This document shows positions 59,638 through 64,000 of a stretch of 64,000 nucleotides of DNA, piece after piece. The DNA is from Neoroseomonas eburnea. Lineage in GTDB: Bacteria; Pseudomonadota; Alphaproteobacteria; Acetobacterales; Acetobacteraceae. Position numbers and translations under genes: made by a program. Where the stretch lies: contig NZ_JAAEDL010000008.1 of NCBI RefSeq assembly GCF_018129005.1, positions 124,001 to 188,000 on the forward strand, written 5' to 3'. The notes below the pieces were generated by a model, which had not been told where the DNA came from, did no database searches, and saw nothing but the letters and a program-made list of their open reading frames with translations. Every line of letters starts with the position of its first letter. The stretch's first letter is position 1.

Positions 59638-60426
59638 TCAGCCTTCTCGGCGCCAGGACGGCTGCCGCTTGTCGAGGAAGGACATCAGTCCCTCCTGGCC
59701 TTCGGCCGAGGCACGGCGCTGGGCGATTCGCCGCCCGGTCTCGGCCCCCAACGCCGCATCCACGACGCGGCCCTCGGCGAGGAACACCAGATCCTTCGCA
59801 TCGGCCTGCGCGCCGGGAGCGCCTTGCAGGATCGCCTTCAACACCTCCTCGCCAGTCGCGACCAGGCGCTCCGCGGCGACCACCTCGTGCACCAGGCCGA
59901 TATCGACGGCGCGCGATGAGGAGAAGACCTCGGCGGTCTGGAAGTAGCGGCGCGCCCAACGCGGCCCAATCGCGTTGATCACATAGGGGCTGATCGTCGC
60001 CGGGGTCAGTCCAAGCTTCACCTCGCTCAGGCAGAAGGTCGCGCCCTCGCTCGCGATCGCCACGTCGCAGCAGGCGACTAGCCCGACGCCGCCGCCATAC
60101 GCCGCTCCTTGGATCAGCGCCAGCGTGGGCTTCCCTAACCGGTCCAGCGTCTGCATCAAGCCGGCCAACGCGGCGGCGTCGGCAAGGTTCGCCTCCTCAC
60201 TGTGCCGCGCCATCCGGCGCATCCAGTCGAGGTCGGCCCCGGCCGAGAAGCTGCGCCCGGTGCTCGCCAGCATCACCGCGCGGACGCCCGCGTCCCCGCC
60301 GAGGCGCCGGAGTGCCGCCGTCAGCTCCGCGATCAGCGTGTCGTCGAAGGCGTTGTGACGGTCCGGCCGGTTCAGCGTGATCGTGGCCACGCCGCGCGCA
60401 TCGACGGCTTCGAGGAAAGTGCTCAT
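59638..60426 (-). CDS. liuC: Enoyl-CoA hydratase/isomerase family protein (methylglutaconyl-CoA hydratase-like)
   Basis: A 262-residue crotonase. Features are RPDRHNAFDDTLIAEL, the oxyanion loop TGRSFSAGADLDWMRRM, GAAYGGGVGLVACCDVAIA and the acid Glu in FCLSEVKLGLTPA. The SAGADLxWMRRM pattern is typical of LiuC, the 3-methylglutaconyl-CoA hydratase. It lies 11 bases before the biotin subunit and 16 bases after the carboxyltransferase, so it is in the carboxylase operon. Confidence 0.88.
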   Translation of the reverse strand: MSTFLEAVDARGVATITLNRPDRHNAFDDTLIAELTAALRRLGGDAGVRAVMLASTGRSFSAGADLDWMRRMARHSEEANLADAAALAGLMQTLDRLGKPTLALIQGAAYGGGVGLVACCDVAIASEGATFCLSEVKLGLTPATISPYVINAIGPRWARRYFQTAEVFSSSRAVDIGLVHEVVAAERLVATGEEVLKAILQGAPGAQADAKDLVFLAEGRVVDAALGAETGRRIAQRRASAEGQEGLMSFLDKRQPSWRREG

Positions 60427-60442
60427 CTTCTGCGATCCGCCT

Positions 60443-62050
<1,608 letters not shown>

Positions 62051-62064
62051 GAAGGGCTATCCTG

Positions 62065-63288
62065 TCAGGCAGGGGGGCCGTGGATGACGCCGAGGCCGCG
62101 CAGTGTCTCGACCTGTTCCTCGGTGAGTCCGAGTTCACGACGCAGCACTTCCACCGTGTGCTGCCCGAACATCGGTGGCGGTTCGAGCGGCGCCTGCCGC
62201 TCACCGGGAAACTTGATCGGCCGCCCCAGCATCCGCAGCGGACCTGCCGCAGGGTGATCCACCTCTACCAACATCTCGCGGGCGGTCGCGTGGGGATGGG
62301 ACAGCGCAGCATTCACGCCGAGCACGGGTGCGTGCGGGACGTCGTGTTCCTCGAGCAACCGCTGCCACTCCGCGACCGTCCGCGTCGCGGTGATGGCGGC
62401 GATGCGCGGCTCGATCTCCGCGCGATGCTCACGGCGCAGCGCCATGGTCGCGTAGCGGGGGTCCCTCCCCATCTCGGGGCAGCCCAGCGCCTTGCACAGC
62501 TTCGGCCAGAAGCCGTCGGCTAGGCAGGCGATGATGATGGTGCCGTCGGATGCGGGAAAGCCATCATAGGGCACGACGGAAGGATGTGCCGACCCCATCG
62601 GCGTCGGATCCTGCCCGGTCAGGAAGGCGAGCTGGGACAGATAGCCCAGCAGCGACATGGTGCCGTCATAGAGGCTGACGTCGATCAGCCTTCCTCGCCC
62701 CGTCGTCGTGCGTTCATGCAGCGCGGAGAGGATCGCGATGGCGCCGAAGATGCCCCCCGACATGTCGCCGATCGGCAGGCCCAGCTTGACCGGCGGCCGG
62801 CCCCGTTCCCCGTTCACACTCAGCACGCCCGTCAGCGCCTGGGTGACGATATCGAAGGACGGCTTGTCGCGCAGCGGCCCGGTCAGGCCGAAGCCGCTGA
62901 TGGCGCAGTAGATCAGTCGCGGGTTGAGCGCCATCAGCGCCTCGGCACCGAGGCCGAGGCGGTCCATCACGCCGGGGCGAAAATTCTCGATCAGCACATC
63001 GGCGGTGGTGACGAGCCGGCGCAGGATGTCCGCGCCCTCCGGCTTGCGCAGGTCTAGCACCAGGCTCCGCTTGCCGCGGTTGAGGCCGAGGAAGTAGTGG
63101 CTCTCACCGCCGATGAAGGGTGCGAAGCCGCGCGTCTCGTCACCCTTGCCGGGCGGCTCGATCTTGATGATCTCGGCGCCGAGGTCGCCGAGGAACTGCG
63201 CCGCGAGCGGCCCCGCCAGCACGCGCGTCAGGTCGACGACGCGCAGGCCAGCAAGCGGGCCGCCCCAGGATTGAGCCGGATCGCTCAC
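62065..63288 (-). CDS. Class III CoA-transferase (CaiB/BaiF)
   Basis: A 407-residue CaiB/BaiF protein with canonical opening GPLAGLRVVDLTRVLAGPLAAQFLGDLGAEIIKIE. ENFRPGVMDRLGLG and the catalytic Asp in PIGDMSGGIFGAIAIL are intact. It probably activates the acid whose CoA ester the carboxylase uses. It lies nine bases after a Bug binding-protein gene and 14 before the carboxyltransferase, so uptake, CoA transfer and carboxylation are one leftward operon. Confidence 0.93.
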   Translation of the reverse strand: MSDPAQSWGGPLAGLRVVDLTRVLAGPLAAQFLGDLGAEIIKIEPPGKGDETRGFAPFIGGESHYFLGLNRGKRSLVLDLRKPEGADILRRLVTTADVLIENFRPGVMDRLGLGAEALMALNPRLIYCAISGFGLTGPLRDKPSFDIVTQALTGVLSVNGERGRPPVKLGLPIGDMSGGIFGAIAILSALHERTTTGRGRLIDVSLYDGTMSLLGYLSQLAFLTGQDPTPMGSAHPSVVPYDGFPASDGTIIIACLADGFWPKLCKALGCPEMGRDPRYATMALRREHRAEIEPRIAAITATRTVAEWQRLLEEHDVPHAPVLGVNAALSHPHATAREMLVEVDHPAAGPLRMLGRPIKFPGERQAPLEPPPMFGQHTVEVLRRELGLTEEQVETLRGLGVIHGPPA

Positions 63289-63297
63289 CGATGCGCC

Positions 63298-64000
63298 TCA
63301 GCTCGCCCGCAGGCCCAGGCTCTCGATCACCGGCTGCCACTTTGCGCGGTCGACGCGCATCAGGGTAACGAGATCCTCCGGCGTGCCGCCGAGCGGTTCC
63401 GCGCCGGCCGCGATGACGCCCGCGCGCAGGGCAGGGTCGGCAAGCGCTGCGTTGGACGCCTCGTTCAGTGCCCGCACGATCTCAACCGGTGTCCCCTTCG
63501 GCGCGAAGAAGGCGTTCCAGGCAGTCACCTCCGCATCGATGCCCTGTTCCCGGAAGGTCGGCACGTCCGGCAGCGAACCCGAGCGCCGCCCGAGCGACAC
63601 GCCCAGCGGCCGGATCCGTCCGCCCTGCAGGGTGCCGAGCGAACTCGCGATGGTGTCGACCACCGCAATCACGTCGCCACGCAACGCGCCGGTGAGGGCC
63701 TGCGCGCTTCCGTTGTAGGGCACCTGCTGGATCTCGACGCCGGCGGCGCGGCGCAGGATCTCGGCCGCGACGCGGGAGGTCGTGCTCGGCACGCCGATCG
63801 ACACCTGCCCTGGCCGCGCCCGCGCGGCCGCAATGAGATCCGTGAGCGAACGGATCGGCGATTCCTGGTTCGTGTAGAGCAGCATGCCGAGGTTCAGGAT
63901 GGCGGCAATCGGTGCAAAGTCGGCGACAGGATCGAAGCCGAGCGAGGCGAACATGAATTCGTTCGCCGCATGCGTGGCATTGGTACCCCACAGCAGGGTG
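63298..64000 (-). CDS. Bug/TctC-family substrate-binding protein, 5' end outside the window
   Basis: About 233 C-terminal residues of a Bug protein; the frame continues past the edge upstream of MFASLGFDPVADFAPIAAI (readable LLWGTNATHAANEF before it). Family parts are ARPGQVSIGVPSTTSRVAAEIL, IQQVPYNGSAQALTGALRGDV and LPDVPTFREQGIDAEVTAWNAFFAPKG. The signal peptide and promoter lie outside. It is the first visible gene of the leftward carboxylase operon. Confidence 0.9.
   Translation of the reverse strand, partial: TLLWGTNATHAANEFMFASLGFDPVADFAPIAAILNLGMLLYTNQESPIRSLTDLIAAARARPGQVSIGVPSTTSRVAAEILRRAAGVEIQQVPYNGSAQALTGALRGDVIAVVDTIASSLGTLQGGRIRPLGVSLGRRSGSLPDVPTFREQGIDAEVTAWNAFFAPKGTPVEIVRALNEASNAALADPALRAGVIAAGAEPLGGTPEDLVTLMRVDRAKWQPVIESLGLRAS

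Noticed and set aside
59627-59959. N-terminal extension of the biotin carboxylase subunit to 59959
   Set aside because: The extension is antisense to the enoyl-CoA hydratase gene's coding frame and arginine-rich; the family starts at MFRKILIANRGEIA (59626).

Overview
The window is high-GC DNA (about 70% G+C by eye, not computed) with strong third-position GC bias. Its gene content is typical of metabolically versatile Alphaproteobacteria: six Bug/TctC-type tricarboxylate-transporter binding proteins, CaiB/BaiF CoA-transferases, a Liv-type ABC importer and a NasST-controlled nitrate assimilation operon. The mix fits an Acetobacteraceae / Roseomonas-like organism; that is inference, since no rRNA or other marker gene is present. 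I saw no tRNA, rRNA or CRISPR array.

Layout. (1) 1-10.4 kb: HAD hydrolase, amidase, peptide-type binding protein, then a leftward acetylpolyamine-amidohydrolase-like / class IV aminotransferase / TetR operon, a YggS PLP-homeostasis gene and a PuuB-like flavin oxidase. This looks like amide and amine catabolism. (2) 10.6-24.0 kb: a leftward nitrate assimilation locus, nasT then [leader RNA] nasS-nrtA-nrtB-nrtD-FAD reductase-nirA-Fe/S flavin reductase-nasA-cysG, nearly all junctions overlapping. The 190-base gap between nasT and nasS holds a promoter-like element and a hairpin whose hexaloop has the A1/G4 pattern bound by ANTAR proteins. (3) 24.4-31.2 kb: a flavin monooxygenase-like gene, three Bug binding proteins, a GAF protein, an unusual M24 protein, and a divergent TetR regulator with an inverted-repeat operator. 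(4) 31.3-34.1 kb: a decay zone with a truncated histidine kinase fused to an internally deleted metallo-beta-lactamase gene, plus one intact small DksA-like zinc-finger gene. (5) 34.1-38.6 kb: Kef-type antiporter, LysR, TauD-type dioxygenase and a GMC oxidoreductase cut off in mid-gene. (6) 38.6-39.8 kb: CAGGGAA repeats, an IS256-family transposase relic and a 16-codon DNA methyltransferase relic. (7) 39.9-64.0 kb: a large catabolic island.

The catabolic island carries a two-subunit CoA ligase, a double-hotdog dehydratase, a pair of class III CoA-transferases (one with Cys where the catalytic Asp should be), an HTD2-like hydratase, two Bug proteins, a complete branched-chain-amino-acid-type ABC importer, an SDR, a 3-hydroxyisobutyrate-dehydrogenase-like enzyme, an SMP-30 lactonase-like enzyme, an isochorismatase-fold protein without its cysteine, a GntR/FCD regulator, and a 3-methylcrotonyl-CoA-carboxylase-type module (biotin subunit, hydratase, carboxyltransferase) with another CoA-transferase and a Bug protein. 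Five intergenic copies of a TAATGCATTCTACC-like palindromic box, one of them upstream of the GntR gene, suggest that this regulator controls the island. The substrate is unknown. Import, CoA activation or transfer, hydration and biotin-dependent carboxylation of a branched carboxylic acid is the simplest reading.
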